Assembly: GCA_021647465.1 (NCBI GenBank)
Contig: JAKIUQ010000006.1
Coordinates: 1 to 64,000 of the forward strand
DNA: 64,000 nt
From: Emcibacter sp.
GTDB lineage: Bacteria; Pseudomonadota; Alphaproteobacteria; Sphingomonadales; Emcibacteraceae
Direction of reading: 5' to 3'
In this document: piece after piece, positions 24,423-33,401 of the stretch
Layout: every line of letters begins with the position of its first letter
Position numbering within the stretch: the first letter of the stretch is position 1
Notes under the pieces: generated by a model
The model's database searches: none
Told to the model about the DNA's origin: nothing
What the model saw: only the letters and a program-made list of their open reading frames with translations
Program-made: the position numbers and the translations under genes

Positions 24423-25580
24423 TTAAGATACTATTTTCTTATCTTTTTTTTCTTTCGGGATGGGGAATTCCTCGGCACCGGTGGGGATTGTTTCCAGATA
24501 TAGCGACTGGCTTGGGAAGGCAAAGCTGCTGCCGGCACTCTCGACAATTTCCTTAACCTCCAGAGCGAGATTTTCTTTGATCTCCAGCCATTCACCCCAT
24601 TTGGTTGTTTTGGTGAAACAATAGAGCATCAGATCAATCGAGCTGTCATTGAAGCTGTCAATACGCACAAAAGTTGAGACCTCTGGCGGCTGTGCGAAGT
24701 TATCATTATTCAGGATGATGGCTTCTATTTTTTGGCGGATGTCGCGCAATTGATCTATAGAGGTGTGATAAACAAGTCCGATTTTCCAATATATCCGGCG
24801 ATGGGTCATGCGGGTGAAATTGATCACGGCATTGTCGGACAGCGTGGAATTCGGGACAAATACAGGTGCCTTGTCAAAGCGGCGGATGGTGGTGGTACGA
24901 AAACCAATGTCTTCAACGGTGCCTTCGACGACGCCAGCCACCTGTACCCAGTCGCCGGGGTGAAATCTTTTCTCCCCGATGATAAACAGGCCCGCAATCA
25001 GATTTTTAAAGACATCCTGCGCGCCAAGGGCTATGGCAACGCCGAACAAACCAAGACCGGCGATCAGGGGCGCAACGGCAATGCCCCATATTTCCAGAAC
25101 AGAGGCCGCGCCAAGAAAGAAAATCAACGCCCGCATTGCCTTGATCAACCAGACAATCATGCTTTCGGTAAACACGCCCCGCAATCCCGAAAAAGCCCGG
25201 CTTAAGGGACCAGCCAGTTTATACAATATCCAGAAGACATTAAACGTAATGAGCGAGCGATTAAGGTTATAGGCCCCCTGCTGAAGGCTTTCCGTTAAAA
25301 CAAGTACCTCGGTGGCCAAAAACACACCAATGACGATAGGGATGAAACGCAAGGGATGTTCCAGCGCATCAATTACCAGATCATCCAGGTCAGTTTCTGT
25401 TTTGCGGGCTAAGGCTTTCAGGCGATTAATAATAAGCTTGCTGAATAGGCGGCGGATCAGCAAGAAAAAAAAGAAAATCAAAAAAGCAAAAATAATTTTG
25501 CCTATATCCACGCCGTAAAAGCCATATTCCCATACATCGTTAAGGAGCGTAACAAAGTCATTAAAACTATTCTTGTCCAT
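24423..25580 (-). CDS. MscS-family mechanosensitive ion channel
   Basis: A 385-residue inner-membrane protein of the small-conductance mechanosensitive channel family. Four or so N-terminal hydrophobic helices precede the pore helix and MscS beta domain: ALGAQDVFKNLIAGLFIIGEKRFHPGDWVQVAGVVEGTVEDIGFRTT-like sequence (about residues 182-230), then VPNSTLSDNAVINF and an alpha/beta C-terminal domain. These channels release solutes on osmotic downshock. Its ATG shares one base with the stop of the upstream VanZ-like gene (TAATG), so it is translationally coupled to it. Confidence 0.92.
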   Translation of the reverse strand: MDKNSFNDFVTLLNDVWEYGFYGVDIGKIIFAFLIFFFFLLIRRLFSKLIINRLKALARKTETDLDDLVIDALEHPLRFIPIVIGVFLATEVLVLTESLQQGAYNLNRSLITFNVFWILYKLAGPLSRAFSGLRGVFTESMIVWLIKAMRALIFFLGAASVLEIWGIAVAPLIAGLGLFGVAIALGAQDVFKNLIAGLFIIGEKRFHPGDWVQVAGVVEGTVEDIGFRTTTIRRFDKAPVFVPNSTLSDNAVINFTRMTHRRIYWKIGLVYHTSIDQLRDIRQKIEAIILNNDNFAQPPEVSTFVRIDSFNDSSIDLMLYCFTKTTKWGEWLEIKENLALEVKEIVESAGSSFAFPSQSLYLETIPTGAEEFPIPKEKKDKKIVS

Positions 25581-27838
25581 TATTCGCCTGCCAGTTTAGA
25601 ATTTTGTTTAAATTTCTGTTTAATATCAGCCATAAGAGACAAAAGGTTAAATTTCATCCCCCAGACCAATGTTATGACACAACCTATATATAAAATTATC
25701 CAGCGCATGAACAGTGTTGATTGACTAAGTCTGCTCTGGCGGTCAGATCCAAGCAAAAAATCAACTGCGGAAAAGCTTGTCCTGTATTTCTCAATATTCT
25801 GTTCAAGACCAAGGTTGAGTAAATACCATCCGGCAATGCCGGCTATGACGGTAAATAATAACTTGATTGCCCAGTGATACAGACTTTGGCGGATTAAAAC
25901 GCTGTTCAGGGTTAACAGCAGAATAAGCAAATAAAGGTAACCGCCACCGCCGACGCCCAAGAATCCTTGCCGGGAGATCAATTCGCTAAGATTGTCCGTA
26001 TTGGCCTGATCAAAGGCGATATATTTGGATAAATAGAGCCAGGGCAGGGCATAAAGAATATTCAGAGCCAGACTGAGGGCAATGAGACGGCCTTTATTGG
26101 CAATGCCCCGTATTTCATATCTCTTGATAAGGTCACCGCTATAATAAAACAGACATAGCAGGAAAGTTACGGGTGAGAAAAGCGCGAGGAAGCGTATGAC
26201 ATATTCAATTAAATTCCAAAGATCGGGATTGGGAAAATAATTGGTGAAGATGCGTCCCGGCTCGCCCCATATGCCGTGGGAGATAATATGGCGGTATATG
26301 GTCGGTGCGCCAAGAATATCTTTCAGGGACTCTTCTGTGACGCTGCTTTCCAGCAGAAAAAAGCTGACAAGACCTGCGGCGATAACCCATAGGGGAAATC
26401 GGATGAAATGCCTGCTCGGAATATTCTGCATTCGCCTGCTGATCAGAGGGATGCTCATGCCGAACCACAGGATAAACAGGACAAAGGGCATGATAGCCAT
26501 CAAGGAACCGTCATGTTTGAAAAGTTCCCTGATGTTATAAGGCACCCCGGGTAATTTTATGGCAATTGACATTATTATGGTGATGAATGCCACGCTTCCT
26601 AAAAGATACCACAGGTCTTTTTGTGGTTTTTTCCAGTTGTTTTCTGGCCCGGCGTCGGGTGGCTTTATTTCAGAAGTTTTTTTGATTGTTGAGAAGGGTT
26701 CTGTTTTTGGTTTAATAACAAATGCCAGAAGTAATATGATTAATGGATCCGTTATTTCAGCACTGCGGGACGCCATGAAAATCTGGAGGATTTCCAGCAT
26801 GAGAATGAATAAAAACAGCCAGACTGTTTTGAGCCTGAGGTGCGGCCAGCCGACCTTCAGGAGCCATAGGATACTGCCAAATATAAATAATTTAAAAAAG
26901 AGCGCCTTTGTGTTTCTGAACAGGTCTCCTTCCAGAAAACCGGAAAAAGGGATCATTGAAAAATGCCAGCCGTATGGACTGAAATCCATTGAACCCAGAC
27001 TGTAAATAATTATGGAAAAAAACAGCAAATAGGCAAGTGTTCGTGCGGTATTCTGGTGATTTTTTAGAAATAAAAACCATATTAACAGAGCCGCGAACAC
27101 GGCCATAACATCCGACAGATCAAGTGAATTATTCAGGATGATAAGCCGTAAGGGTAAGCTCATTATAGATATTAGGGGCAGTATCAGTCTGTTGAAATGT
27201 TTTTGATGAAAGAAATCCCGGGTAAAATGTGCGAACAGCAACCAGCCGGATACCGCAATCAGAAAACCATCAGCGCGAAAGCCTTGACTAAGCAAGAGTG
27301 GTTTCAGGCCATTCTTTATTTCCTGAAAATCCAATGTGGGGATAAAAGGAAAAAACAAATATAACAACCAGAAAAACGATAAAATAACCGGCGTATTGGC
27401 GGTCTCTGTTATGGAGAGTTTAGGGAAGTATTTTTTAACAAAATTCAGCAGTATAAAACCAGCTATGATACCTGCGCCGTTCCAGTAAATATCTGCAATA
27501 GCCGGGGAACGGGATGAAATATAAACTTGCATGAGTTGAAGGATAAAGGCGAGGAAAATTCCAGCGGACAGAATTTTGAGATACGCCGGCCTGTCCCGCA
27601 TGGATGGGCGCATAGATTCAATGCCAAGATAGCCAAAAGGAATGAACAGCGCGATATTGCCAACTATATCACCGAGCGAGGTAAGGGGGTGATAGCTGCG
27701 CAGAAATATATTCCACTGTTCAAAAGAGCCCTCGTGAGAACTGAATGTGAACGGAAAAAGCGAACCATAAATGATGATAAAAATAAAGAAGGCAAATATT
27801 TTCCGCATTTTTTTCTCTAATGTTTTTGTTGCCTTCAT
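25580..27838 (-). CDS. Large membrane protein with two VanZ-like domains
   Basis: A 752-residue protein with roughly 18-20 hydrophobic segments. Two parts resemble VanZ-like domains: residues about 12-130 (YGSLFPF, then NIALFIPFGYLG and the acidic motif SSRSPAIAD at 108-116) and about 270-370 (GSMDFSPYGWHFSMIPF, EILQIFMASRSAEITD with ASRSAEITD at 356-364). The shared SRSxxIxD motif shows an internal duplication. After a polar stretch (about 372-400), a third membrane region of 350 residues has no recognised family. VanZ proteins relate to glycopeptide resistance and membrane processes of unclear mechanism. ATG overlaps the upstream stop (ATGA), which supports this start. Confidence 0.72.
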   Translation of the reverse strand: MKATKTLEKKMRKIFAFFIFIIIYGSLFPFTFSSHEGSFEQWNIFLRSYHPLTSLGDIVGNIALFIPFGYLGIESMRPSMRDRPAYLKILSAGIFLAFILQLMQVYISSRSPAIADIYWNGAGIIAGFILLNFVKKYFPKLSITETANTPVILSFFWLLYLFFPFIPTLDFQEIKNGLKPLLLSQGFRADGFLIAVSGWLLFAHFTRDFFHQKHFNRLILPLISIMSLPLRLIILNNSLDLSDVMAVFAALLIWFLFLKNHQNTARTLAYLLFFSIIIYSLGSMDFSPYGWHFSMIPFSGFLEGDLFRNTKALFFKLFIFGSILWLLKVGWPHLRLKTVWLFLFILMLEILQIFMASRSAEITDPLIILLLAFVIKPKTEPFSTIKKTSEIKPPDAGPENNWKKPQKDLWYLLGSVAFITIIMSIAIKLPGVPYNIRELFKHDGSLMAIMPFVLFILWFGMSIPLISRRMQNIPSRHFIRFPLWVIAAGLVSFFLLESSVTEESLKDILGAPTIYRHIISHGIWGEPGRIFTNYFPNPDLWNLIEYVIRFLALFSPVTFLLCLFYYSGDLIKRYEIRGIANKGRLIALSLALNILYALPWLYLSKYIAFDQANTDNLSELISRQGFLGVGGGGYLYLLILLLTLNSVLIRQSLYHWAIKLLFTVIAGIAGWYLLNLGLEQNIEKYRTSFSAVDFLLGSDRQSRLSQSTLFMRWIILYIGCVITLVWGMKFNLLSLMADIKQKFKQNSKLAGE

Positions 27839-28833
27839 TTTAGATAATTCTGAAGCGTCTTTTTCATGTTATTCATAAAGCCGTCTTTTTTAATACCGGG
27901 TATTTCCCTGATCGTGACATTTGTCATATTGTTTCCGGCAATCCTAGCGGTAATTTCCGAATGATTTCTTAAGAGAAATGCTGCCCCGCCTTCATTTATG
28001 GCTGTATTAAATTGTATGGTGAGCGAATTTTCGTTATGTTTCATCCCTTCGGCGCCATAGCTGATAAAGGCGTTATTTTGGGCGCCCTTGTTTTTGAAAA
28101 GATAGTTATTTTCAATATAAAGATTTCCGCCGCTTGGAATATCTATGAGGTAGCTTGCTGAAATCGGGCCTTCGTCGAATATACGGTTATTCTTTATGAT
28201 GCTGTTTTTGGCGCGGCTTTTTATGGAATGGCCATATTTTGCGCCGCGTGAGATGGAGTTTTCCATTGCAAAAAGACCAATTTTACCCACATAAATATTA
28301 TGAGATAATTTTCCGGTAACCGCGTAGTTTTGCGTGTTGTTGCTAAATTCCGAGTTATGAATATATAAATTAACTGCCGGATTGTTGGAGGTCATCAGAC
28401 CCATTTCATTGCTATGAAAATAACAATTATCTATGGTTAATGAGCCATTTTGCAGTCGAATGCCGGCCCCGTTTTTATCAGGAACCTTCACGCCGGAAAA
28501 TTCAATATTCTGTATTTTTACATTTTCGCCGTTAATGGTCCACATGGCTTTGCCGCCGGGCACGGGCCCGGATGATTTCAGGTGCGCGAAACCATTCATG
28601 CCCACCAATGTGATGTTATTTTGTGAAATTACGGCATAATCATTCTCATAAAGGCCAGCCATGATTTTGATGGTGTCGCCGTCCTTTGCAAGCCGTATGG
28701 CCGCATGCGGGCTTTTAAGCTGAAAATCAGGCCCAACCAGCCAGATTTTGGCGAAGCCGAAAGCCGGTATGGCCAATAGAGTGATGGTCATCAGCATAAA
28801 AAAGCCGATTATTTTGGGGAAAAATTTTCTCAT
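27835..28833 (-). CDS. Secreted right-handed parallel beta-helix repeat protein
   Basis: The 332-residue product begins with a signal peptide (about 1-28, a hydrophobic stretch ending FGFA-KIW). The rest consists of short repeats typical of right-handed beta-helices: DGDTIKIMAGLYENDYAVISQNNITLVGMNG near the start, then runs such as NVKIQNIEFSG, GSLTIDNCYFHSN, LYIHNSEFSNN and NSIIKNNRIFD, as in NosD/pectate-lyase-like proteins. Enzymatic activity cannot be inferred; no catalytic residues of polysaccharide lyases are evident. It is the first gene of a minus-strand set with the VanZ-like protein (four-base overlap) and MscS. Confidence 0.8.
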   Translation of the reverse strand: MRKFFPKIIGFFMLMTITLLAIPAFGFAKIWLVGPDFQLKSPHAAIRLAKDGDTIKIMAGLYENDYAVISQNNITLVGMNGFAHLKSSGPVPGGKAMWTINGENVKIQNIEFSGVKVPDKNGAGIRLQNGSLTIDNCYFHSNEMGLMTSNNPAVNLYIHNSEFSNNTQNYAVTGKLSHNIYVGKIGLFAMENSISRGAKYGHSIKSRAKNSIIKNNRIFDEGPISASYLIDIPSGGNLYIENNYLFKNKGAQNNAFISYGAEGMKHNENSLTIQFNTAINEGGAAFLLRNHSEITARIAGNNMTNVTIREIPGIKKDGFMNNMKKTLQNYLK

Positions 28834-28980
28834 TTAGGCCAATACCGTGAATAAATAGTCTATTTTTTCTTTTTTGATTGCATGTTCATAGCGAGTAATG
28901 GTTACATAGTTTTTAGAGTTTAGCAAATAATGCGGTGGAATTTCATATTAGAATCATCATAAAAAAGTGGGAGATGGGAT

Positions 28981-30018
28981 ATGAGCTCTAAGGTTGTCAT
29001 CACAGACATGATCATTATTGGCGCGGGGCCGGTTGGTCTGTTCGCAGTTTTCGAAGCGGGCCTCTTGGGGTTGAAATGTCATTTGGTTGATAATCTGGAT
29101 CGTCCCGGCGGGCAATGTATCGAACTATATCCAGAAAAACCAATCTATGATATCCCCTCCCGCCCGACGGTTACCGGCAAACAGCTTATCGATGATTTGA
29201 TGGCGCAGGCCAGCCCCTTTGAGCCGGCTTTTCATCTTAGCCAGCAAGCCTCCTCCCTTGACCGGCAGCCAAACGGTAATTGGCGCCTGACCACGTCGCG
29301 CGGACTTTTGCTGGAAGCGCCGATTATCGTGGTCGCGGCAGGGGCAGGTAGCTTTGTCCCCAAAAAACCGCCCTATAAGAAGCGCGATGAATTTGAGGAA
29401 AAATCTATTGATTATGCTGTCTATAGAATGGAAAAATACCGGGACAAGAAACTTGTCATTGTCGGCGGCGGTGATTCAGCCCTTGATTGGGCCATCAGCC
29501 TTTCACCTCTTGCGCAATCATTAACGCTTGTCCACAGAAGAGAAGAATTTCGCGGCACCTATGATACAGTGCAGCAGGTCTTGAAATTGCAGGACGCCGG
29601 AAAACTTAATGTGCTTTACGGTAATATTACGGACCTTGTCGGCAAGGATGGCCAATTATCCCATGTCCAGGTTACAACCCTTAAGGGGGAAGAGTTAAAG
29701 GTTGAATGTGATTATTTGATGCCTTTCATGGGGTTGAAAGTCAGTCTGGGGCCCATTACCGAATGGGGACTTAATCTGGATAAAAGGCATGTGAACGTCG
29801 ATCAGGCAAGTTTTGTCACGACGGCAGAAGGCATATATGCCATTGGAGACGTTTGTACTTATCCCGGGAAAATAAAATTAATTCTGACAGGGTTTTATGA
29901 GGCCGCCGTGATGGTGCGTTCAGCCTTTAAATATGCTTTCCCGGATCGAAAGATGGCCGGCGGCTATACAACAACCAATAGCGTTTTTCAGGAAAGGCTT
30001 GGTATTGCCGACAAGTAA
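28981..30018 (+). CDS. Ferredoxin/flavodoxin--NADP+ reductase, thioredoxin reductase-like
   Basis: The 345-residue flavoprotein has the FAD dinucleotide motif IIGAGPVGLFA (12-22), RPGGQCIELYPEKPIYDIPSRP with the pattern of the TrxR-like ferredoxin reductases (no CxxC redox pair), the NADPH-binding IVGGGDSALDWA and the C-terminal FAD motif YAIGDVCTYPGK. It is thus the low-GC/YumC type of ferredoxin-NADP reductase, passing electrons between NADPH and ferredoxin or flavodoxin in the cytoplasm. GGGAGATGGGAT precedes the ATG. It is a single gene, divergent from the beta-helix gene. Confidence 0.9.
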   Translation: MSSKVVITDMIIIGAGPVGLFAVFEAGLLGLKCHLVDNLDRPGGQCIELYPEKPIYDIPSRPTVTGKQLIDDLMAQASPFEPAFHLSQQASSLDRQPNGNWRLTTSRGLLLEAPIIVVAAGAGSFVPKKPPYKKRDEFEEKSIDYAVYRMEKYRDKKLVIVGGGDSALDWAISLSPLAQSLTLVHRREEFRGTYDTVQQVLKLQDAGKLNVLYGNITDLVGKDGQLSHVQVTTLKGEELKVECDYLMPFMGLKVSLGPITEWGLNLDKRHVNVDQASFVTTAEGIYAIGDVCTYPGKIKLILTGFYEAAVMVRSAFKYAFPDRKMAGGYTTTNSVFQERLGIADK

Positions 30019-30101
30019 CGGGCGGGTGATTATTGCGCCGCCGGGAAATGGGGTTAAAGTTATTCATCCTCTATTAAGCCGAAATAAGTTAAGTTTGTAA
30101 C

Positions 30102-30563
30102 ATGTATATAAATGGCAAAGGTTTTTTCTGTGGACTGATGGTGCTGTTCCTTATGGGGACGGGGCCTGATGTTGTTGCTGCGCCGCAGGGCAAGGCCGCG
30201 AAATCACAGGGGATTGATATCAAGGTTATAAGTAAATATATTGCTCAAGAAAGGAGACAGCCTGTTGAAAACAGCCTGATCAAGCCTGCGGTACGGGCTA
30301 ACCCGTTACGGAATAAGATTTATCGGCAGGACAAGGCGCGGGAAGCGATGAGATCAGGCCATATTGTTTCCTTGTCGGTCATACGCAAACAGGTTCGGCA
30401 AAGCTTTCCCGGGAAAATTATTGATGTTCGCTTGCTGGAGCCTAAAAATAAAAACTTACCGTATATTTACAGGGTAAAAGTGCTGAGAAAAGATGGCAAA
30501 TTATTGATGCTTAATTTAAATGCCGCCACCGCCAAGATTGTTGGTGTGAAGGGGAATCGCTAA
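30102..30563 (+). CDS. Periplasmic PepSY-like protein in a two-component operon
   Basis: The 153-residue product has an N-terminal signal sequence (about 1-27, ending VVA-APQ), a basic middle part, and a C-terminal PepSY-like segment: SVIRKQVRQSFPGKIIDV near 91-108 and YRVKVLRKDGKLLMLNLNAATAKIVGVKG. Small PepSY proteins of this kind often sit before PhoP/PhoQ-type regulators and may modulate the sensor from the periplasm. The stop overlaps the ATG of the response regulator (TAATG). The function is inferred from position. Confidence 0.7.
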   Translation: MYINGKGFFCGLMVLFLMGTGPDVVAAPQGKAAKSQGIDIKVISKYIAQERRQPVENSLIKPAVRANPLRNKIYRQDKAREAMRSGHIVSLSVIRKQVRQSFPGKIIDVRLLEPKNKNLPYIYRVKVLRKDGKLLMLNLNAATAKIVGVKGNR

Positions 30564-31240
30564 TGCGTCTGTTGCTTGTTGAAGATGACCCTGACCTGTC
30601 ACGGCAAATGAAAGCCATCCTCGAAGAGGATGGTTATGCCGTTGATGTTTCCATGGATGGGGAGGATGGTCATTTCCTTGGGGAAACGGAAAGCTATGAT
30701 GCCATCGTCCTTGATCTTGGCTTGCCCATTATGGACGGCGTCAGCATTTTAACCAAATGGCGCGGTGCGGGCATATCAACGCCGGTATTGATTTTGACGG
30801 CGCGGGATGGCTGGTCTGAAAAGGTGGCAGGCCTTGATGCCGGTGCCGATGATTATGTGACGAAACCTTTTAAAATAGAAGAAGTGTTGGCCCGCGTGCG
30901 CGCCTTGATCCGCCGGGCGGCAGGGCAGGCTTCACCGGAATTAACCTGCGGCAAAGTGACGCTGAATACCAACAGCAGCAAGGTGGCCGTTGATGGCATG
31001 CCCGTTCGATTGACGGCGCAGGAATATAAGCTGCTGTCATATATGATGCATCATCCTGAGAAAATTATTTCACGAACTGAATTAACGGAACATATTTATG
31101 ATCAGGATTTCGATCGGGATTCAAATACAATCGAGGTTTTTGTGACCCGCGTTCGGAAAAAACTGGGGGTGGCTATTATAAATACAATCAGGGGATTGGG
31201 ATACCAGCTTGTTGATCCAGAAGAACAGAAAACCCAATAA
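30563..31240 (+). CDS. OmpR/PhoP-family response regulator
   Basis: The 225-residue protein has a receiver domain (1-120) with acidic pocket VEDD (Glu7, Asp8, Asp9), phosphoacceptor Asp51 in IVLDLGLP, a conserved Thr in LILTARD and the Lys in KPFK, and a winged-helix DNA-binding domain (about 128-222) with FVTRVRKKLGV in the recognition region. It would bind promoter DNA when phosphorylated by the kinase encoded just downstream. PhoP-like, but the regulon is unknown. It sits between the PepSY gene and the kinase. Confidence 0.93.
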   Translation: MRLLLVEDDPDLSRQMKAILEEDGYAVDVSMDGEDGHFLGETESYDAIVLDLGLPIMDGVSILTKWRGAGISTPVLILTARDGWSEKVAGLDAGADDYVTKPFKIEEVLARVRALIRRAAGQASPELTCGKVTLNTNSSKVAVDGMPVRLTAQEYKLLSYMMHHPEKIISRTELTEHIYDQDFDRDSNTIEVFVTRVRKKLGVAIINTIRGLGYQLVDPEEQKTQ

Positions 31241-32588
31241 AGGCAACAAGTCTTTATGGTTCCGGCTGATGTCCTATTCGGCTGTCTGGACATTCTTTGC
31301 GCTGATGTTCGGGGGATATCTATTATCCTTGACGTTTAAAGAGACAATTGAGGATAATTTTGATGAACGTCTGAATGGGTTGCTGGAAAATTTAATTGGT
31401 ATCAGCAGCAGCAATTCTGATGGTCAGGTCAGTTTTTACCGGGCCATGGTCGACCCCAGATTTGAGCAGCCCTATTCCGGATGGTACTGGCAAATATCAG
31501 CAGAAGATCAGGCGCCCTTTCGCTCGCGCTCCCTTTGGGATCAAAGCCTTGAACCGGATTTGCAGAACCCCGCTTTTCAGAGCCGGTTTTCTGTTATTTC
31601 AGGGCCTGAAGATCAGCAATTACGTATGGTCGAAAAGGATGTCGCCATACCGGGGGATCCAACCATTTTTCGCTTTACGGTGGCCATAGACAGGTCTGAA
31701 ATTAACGACCAACTGGATCAGTTTGACAATATTTTGATCTATTCGCTCAGCGCCCTTGGCCTTGGGTTGATTGCCGCGTCTTTTTTACAGATTTATCTGG
31801 GGTTAAAACCCCTAAGAAATATTCGTCTGTCCTTGCAGAAAATCCGCACGGGAGAGGCGGTTCATTTGCCGGAAGATTTTCCGACTGAAATTCAGCCGCT
31901 CGCCGATGAATTAAATGCCTTGTTAGATCATAATAACCAGATCATTGATCGCTCGCGCACGCAGGTTGGAAATTTGGCTCATGCCCTGAAAACGCCTTTG
32001 GCTGTATTGTCAAATGAATCAGCCTTAAACAAGGGGGCTTTGTCAGAATTGGTCGGCAAACAGTCGGAAATGATGCGGCGTCAGGTGGACCATTATCTGC
32101 GCAGGGCCAGGGTGGCCGCCAGCACAAAAATCATGACGAGCCGTACAGAAACCGTGCCTGTATTGCAGGATATTTGCCGGGCTATGGCGCGAATTTACAG
32201 CGATAAGAAATTCAGTTTTCTGACGACCGGCGACCCATCCCGCCTTCTGTTTCGCGGGGAACGTCAGGACTTAGAGGAAATGGTCGGTAATCTCATTGAA
32301 AATGCCGCGAAATGGTCGAAAAGAAAAGTCGTTATTTCCTGCATGCGGGAAGGGGAGTCGATCATCATTCAAGTGGCAGACGATGGGCCGGGTATAGATA
32401 AGAAGGCACGAGATTCGGTTTTTATGCGCGGGGAACGTCTGGATGAAAATACGCCGGGTACGGGGCTTGGCCTGTCTATTGTGAAGGACTTGACGGGGTT
32501 ATATGGCGGAAAAATCTATCTTATGGATAATGAGCCCCACGGACTATTAGCCCGCCTTCTGCTTCCCGCCGTACATATATCGCCATAA
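31209..32588 (+). CDS. Sensor histidine kinase (PhoQ-like) of the two-component operon
   Basis: A 459-residue membrane kinase: basic N terminus, first membrane helix (about 22-42), periplasmic sensor (about 43-172), second helix (about 174-197), HAMP region, dimerisation domain with His258 in LAHALKTPL, and an HATPase with N box around Asn365 (NLIENAAKWS), G1 DDGPGI (391-396) and G2 GTGLGLS (417-423). No ATG fits the full N terminus; TTG 31209 or 31212 would overlap the regulator by about 30 bases. ATG 31269 is a shorter alternative just at the membrane helix. The ligand is unknown. Confidence 0.88.
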   Translation: MLIQKNRKPNKGNKSLWFRLMSYSAVWTFFALMFGGYLLSLTFKETIEDNFDERLNGLLENLIGISSSNSDGQVSFYRAMVDPRFEQPYSGWYWQISAEDQAPFRSRSLWDQSLEPDLQNPAFQSRFSVISGPEDQQLRMVEKDVAIPGDPTIFRFTVAIDRSEINDQLDQFDNILIYSLSALGLGLIAASFLQIYLGLKPLRNIRLSLQKIRTGEAVHLPEDFPTEIQPLADELNALLDHNNQIIDRSRTQVGNLAHALKTPLAVLSNESALNKGALSELVGKQSEMMRRQVDHYLRRARVAASTKIMTSRTETVPVLQDICRAMARIYSDKKFSFLTTGDPSRLLFRGERQDLEEMVGNLIENAAKWSKRKVVISCMREGESIIIQVADDGPGIDKKARDSVFMRGERLDENTPGTGLGLSIVKDLTGLYGGKIYLMDNEPHGLLARLLLPAVHISP

Positions 32589-32671
32589 TCACCATAGCTG
32601 AACATTTTGTTCAGGAATGGTTCATGGTTCATATCATAATATATCCTCATAACAAACAAGCAGGATGTGAA

Positions 32672-33148
32672 ATGAAAAAAGTAAAAACAGTCGTTATTCT
32701 GGCAAGCCTATTGACACTCACGGCATGTGAGCCCGGATCAAAACAGGGTTTTGGTACTTTTCTTGGGGCTATTGGCGGGGCGGCCATCGGGTCTGCCATT
32801 GGCGATAACGGCGACGGCGCGACACATTTTCTGGCGGTTGCGGCGGGCACTATGGCCGGCGCGGCGATTGGCAGCAGCATTGGCAAGTCGCTGGATGATG
32901 CAGACCGGCAGGCCATGGTTCGTAATCAGCAAATGGTTCTGGAAACATATCCATCAGGACAGACATCAACATGGTATAATCCGGATTCCGGCAATTCGGG
33001 CAGCTATACGCCCAAGCCCGCTTATCAGGATAAAACAGGGGCTTATTGCCGGGAATATCAACAAACCATCACTGTCGGCGGCAAGGCTGAAGAAGCTTAC
33101 GGCAAAGCCTGCCGTCAGCCCGACGGCACATGGAAGATCGTGACATAA
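32672..33148 (+). CDS. Glycine-zipper outer-membrane lipoprotein (17 kDa antigen-like)
   Basis: The 158-residue product starts with a lipoprotein signal and lipobox LTAC (Cys19), so it should be lipid-anchored and probably go to the outer membrane. Next comes a glycine-zipper repeat, GTFLGAIGGAAIGSAIGD and GTMAGAAIGSSIGKSLDD, then a C-terminal domain with YCREYQQTITVGGKAEEAYGKACRQPDGTWKIV, seen in rickettsial 17 kDa surface antigens. The GxxxG-rich helices insert into membranes. ATG 32672 is chosen since a longer frame from 32624 adds 16 residues before the signal peptide. Confidence 0.88.
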   Translation: MKKVKTVVILASLLTLTACEPGSKQGFGTFLGAIGGAAIGSAIGDNGDGATHFLAVAAGTMAGAAIGSSIGKSLDDADRQAMVRNQQMVLETYPSGQTSTWYNPDSGNSGSYTPKPAYQDKTGAYCREYQQTITVGGKAEEAYGKACRQPDGTWKIVT

Positions 33149-33180
33149 TGTTCTTGGTGCAAAAAATGCACGCATAAAGT

Positions 33181-33334
33181 TTTAAGCGGCTTTGGCATAA
33201 CTTATGAACATTCCCCTCCCCACAATTGTGCATGATGCAGCCGGGGCCGCTTAAATCCCCTAGATGAGCCCTGGAAAACGACTGTTTTCCGGGGCTTTGC
33301 CCTTAAAGTGGATTTGGTTATGCATAGTCCACTT
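33181..33334. other. Structured intergenic region, candidate RNA
   Basis: Three inverted repeats fall in the 253-base gap between the lipoprotein and SPFH genes. First, TTTAAGCGGC (33181-33190) with GCCGCTTAAA (33246-33255), ten pairs around a 55-base loop. Second, a 13-pair stem at 33267-33279 and 33284-33296 with GACT loop and one G-T pair. Third, AAGTGGA (33306-33312) with TCCACTT (33328-33334). No T-run follows the second stem, so it is not a standard terminator in the plus direction. It might be a leader of the SPFH operon or a small RNA. No known RNA family was recognised. Confidence 0.4.
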
Positions 33335-33401
33335 CCTATTCAGGGTATGTTCCGCTACAGTGGGATTTTAAACATTCATTTTACTTTAAGGGGATTATAA
33401 C

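Noticed and set aside
33267..33296. Terminator of the glycine-zipper lipoprotein gene
   Set aside because: The stem is strong, but neither side has the T-run required, and it is more than 100 bases past the stop codon; kept as part of a structured region only.
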